Shown here in pieces: positions 61,738-64,000 of a stretch of DNA of 64,000 nt. A program made the translations under genes and the position numbers. The DNA is from Delphinapterus leucas. Taxonomy: Eukaryota; Chordata; Mammalia; Artiodactyla; Monodontidae. Below the pieces are notes generated by a model. It had not been told where the DNA came from. It worked only from the letters and a program-made list of their open reading frames with translations, and made no database searches. The DNA lies in NCBI RefSeq assembly GCF_002288925.2, contig NW_022098066.1:80774695-80838694 (forward strand), in the 5' to 3' direction. The first letter of the stretch is position 1; each line of letters begins with the position of its first letter.

Positions 61738-62469
61738 GGAGGTGAATCGAAGTTTCCCCTCTCCCCCTGGTGCTTGGAATCCCCGGTTCTCAGCTGTAGG
61801 AGAAAAACATCAAGCAGAGTATCAAAAAGGTGGATCACAGTTGTTCCCAAACCAATTCTATACAGAAGTAACACTCTATGCTTTGCTGATCATTTAAGGT
61901 GAGGCAAAGGTTAAATTTTCAGCATTCCTCACGCCCATTTCCCAAGAAATACTTCCTAGAGAGACACGCTCATTTCTGAGTTCCAAGGACTGTCAGAGCT
62001 ACTTGAGTAGTAGTTGTGTGTTTCACACGGACACGTACAAGCACACACATGCACGCATGTGCACAACAGCTTACTAAGGTGGTCCCACTCGAGGAATTCA
62101 ACTGCAGGGAAGCTCCTGATTGATGCTACCTTTAAAAAACCAATTCAAATGCTCATTACTGCACATAACAAGAAGTCTAGAGAAAAGTCAATTCTTAGAG
62201 GGGACCTCTCTTGGAAGATGCTGCCGAAGAGCAGCTTAAATTCTCCTCTTCATAAATCCCATGGTACCTAACATGTGCCCCTCATGACTGCCCTCTACTG
62301 GATGGAAGCCGATCCAGCTAGTCGTGGAGGTCTCCCAGCTGAGGGACAGAGTGACAGCTTAGCAATGGGTTCCTAGGCTGGGCAAAGTGAGATTTAACCT
62401 CTCAAATAGTATTATCCATCTCTCAGTTGAAAGTTCATCCATCTATGATTTTGTTTTATAACATCATTT
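61738..62469. other. Unassigned flank
   Basis: No gene recognised. A CA-rich patch lies near 62030-62065. Confidence 0.4.
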
Positions 62470-62670
62470 AGTAATACTACTTAATGCTCAGCATTTTGAA
62501 CCCATTGTGTAATTTAACCCTCACAACTACCCTGTTACGATATTATTAACTCCATTTTCCAGAAGAGTAGGCTGGCGCTCAGAGTGTTTAAATTTCCTGT
62601 CCTCTGCCCCACAGGTGGAAAGAGGCAAAACCTGACCTTGAGCTCAGGTACCTTTCACTACAAATCCAAT
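62470..62670 (-). mobile_element. MIR SINE, antisense
   Basis: 'taaccctcacaactaccctg', 'ttattaactccattttccag', 'aagagtaggctggcgctcag' follow reversed MIR order. Confidence 0.7.
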
Positions 62671-62999
62671 GTTCTTTCCCCATCCTAAATGCCCATAGGC
62701 CTGTTCTGGATATAATTTCTTGGTAGGTTATCATAATGTGTACATGAACCTCAGACAAAGGCCATGAAATATGATTAATCAAACAGGCGCATTAAAAATT
62801 ATCCTCACCACCATACGGTCACACCTATACGCATACTTAGCCGACACTCTTTGGAGCTGTTACCTATGCTCACTGTTGTGTGTTTATCTGATTCCCTAAG
62901 GATTCGGATAAACATTCCCTGTCCCCGCCCACCTCCTCCACCATGGTTCTCTAGGCCCTGAACAGCTGGACCCACACTCCACCCCAAACACAGCATCCC

Positions 63000-64000
63000 T
63001 GACCTTGGTATCAGAGACTGTCAGGATTTCTTTCTTCCCTCCCCATACCCCAGTATCTCAGTCAGATGGGGTGTCCAAGACGCCCAGGTCATTCATTGTC
63101 ACCAGACTCTCTTCCCCTAAACTGACCCATTGGCACAGATTTCTTCAACCCCTGACACATTCACCCGGAACTCACTGTCTTCAGCAAAAACCTCCAATCC
63201 TCAACTCTTTCCTGCTCTAATCTTAATCCAAACCTGGCTCTTCCCTGAGGGTACTCTCTCTATAGCCCTCTCAGGCAGTGCCTGTTTCCTTCCTATACCT
63301 GGAGTGCTTGAGGTGTTCCCCTTACTCTTCATTCACTGGCCTTCACTGTCTCCTCCAGAGCATTCTCCTACCCCCCTCTACCCTCTTCCCTGCCCAGATT
63401 ATTGTCATGATCTCAGGCTCTACTGTCTACTGCTCTTTCTTGCTGCAGGCAGCTACAGACCTCTAGGCCTCTCCCCTGTATCCCTTGAATATTTCAGCAC
63501 CTTGCTGATACCCCACTCTGTAAAACAATTCCTGTAATATATTCATGATGTTTTCAAATCCCTGGGGGTGATGAACGCCCTGAAGGATCTGTTCTTTGGC
63601 TCCTCCTACTCTTACTAAACCACTCATTCTTAGTTCTACTCTCATTCTGGAGTTCTACCCCAGGTTAGTCATGACCAAGAACTGCAGCTACTCTAGATCT
63701 CATTTCAAGCTTTCCTCTCCATGACTAGCATTTCCTACCCTTTAAACTCGCTCTATCTAGTCTCCTGTCTCCAATAGTTCCCCAACTCCACAGAAAGCTA
63801 CAAACCTATGGATCCTACTCCACTTGCACTATCAGTCATCCTTCCTTATCTCCTCTTTTCCCTCCCAACTTTGATTCCATGGCTCATCATCATAATCACG
63901 ACCTTGTACACAAACGCAGCTCTTTCATTCCTCTCTCCCATCACCATACTCATCTAGCAAAACCGCAACATTAAACTAAAATCTCTACTCCATATCATTC
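63000..64000 (+). mobile_element. L2 LINE remnant, endonuclease region (runs off window)
   Basis: The frame open at 63130-63537 includes 'LILIQTWLFPEGTLS', resembling the endonuclease block of L2-type LINEs (a T-W-L-x-P-E motif). Downstream sequence is pyrimidine-rich like the L2 coding strand. It is too decayed to be a gene. Confidence 0.5.

Noticed and set aside
63130..63537. 135-codon open frame
   Set aside because: It resembles a decayed L2 endonuclease and sits in L2-like sequence, so it is not a gene.

Overview
The window is nuclear DNA from a mammal, most likely a whale or dolphin. The best clue is the SINE content: tRNA-derived CHR-type elements that open with 'cttccctggtggc' and carry an RNA polymerase III B box. 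They occur in a short form (about 200 bp, with 'gccatggccgctgagcc') and a long form (about 300 bp, with 'ccacaactactgagcc'). L1 3' ends of the cetartiodactyl type and older mammalian repeats (L2, MIR, MER5A, Tigger, old L1M) fill much of the rest. Nothing prokaryotic or plasmid-like is present. The species call is inference from repeat families read by eye.

One protein-coding gene is recognised. On the minus strand at 14345-14431 lies the first coding exon of SPAG17, the sperm and cilia central-apparatus protein. It has 29 codons, ends in phase 0 at a GT donor, and closely resembles the known N terminus. Just upstream (higher coordinates) is a GC-rich promoter with one perfect and one near-perfect RFX X-box, as expected for a cilia gene. 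Positions 1-14344 are therefore SPAG17 intron 1, running out of the window on the left; exon 2 was not found. Positions from about 14650 to 64000 are upstream flank. In human the next gene beyond the SPAG17 5' end is TBX15, far away across a gene desert, and no further convincing exon was seen here.

Layout. 1-14344: intron 1 with L2, MIR, MER5A, several 5'-truncated L1s and SINEs. 14345-14640: exon 1 and promoter. 14641-23214: flank with MIR, L1 and LTR-like repeats, a SINE, and a remnant of a non-L1 reverse transcriptase at 16515-16620. 23215-33300: an old antisense L1, broken by a 5.2 kb composite L1 insertion (14-bp target duplication), another L1 3' end, and a Tigger-like DNA transposon that itself holds an L1. 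33300-36526: mostly unassigned sequence with one duplicated 60-bp segment. 36527-42733: a full-length, inactivated antisense L1 with a perfect 15-bp target duplication, a nested SINE and a probable 3' transduction. 42734-64000: flank with scattered L2, MIR, LTR-like, Tigger-like and hAT-like repeats, and an unexplained inverted repeat at 61135-61737.

All assignments come from reading the sequence without database searches. Repeat boundaries are approximate unless a target-site duplication fixes them.
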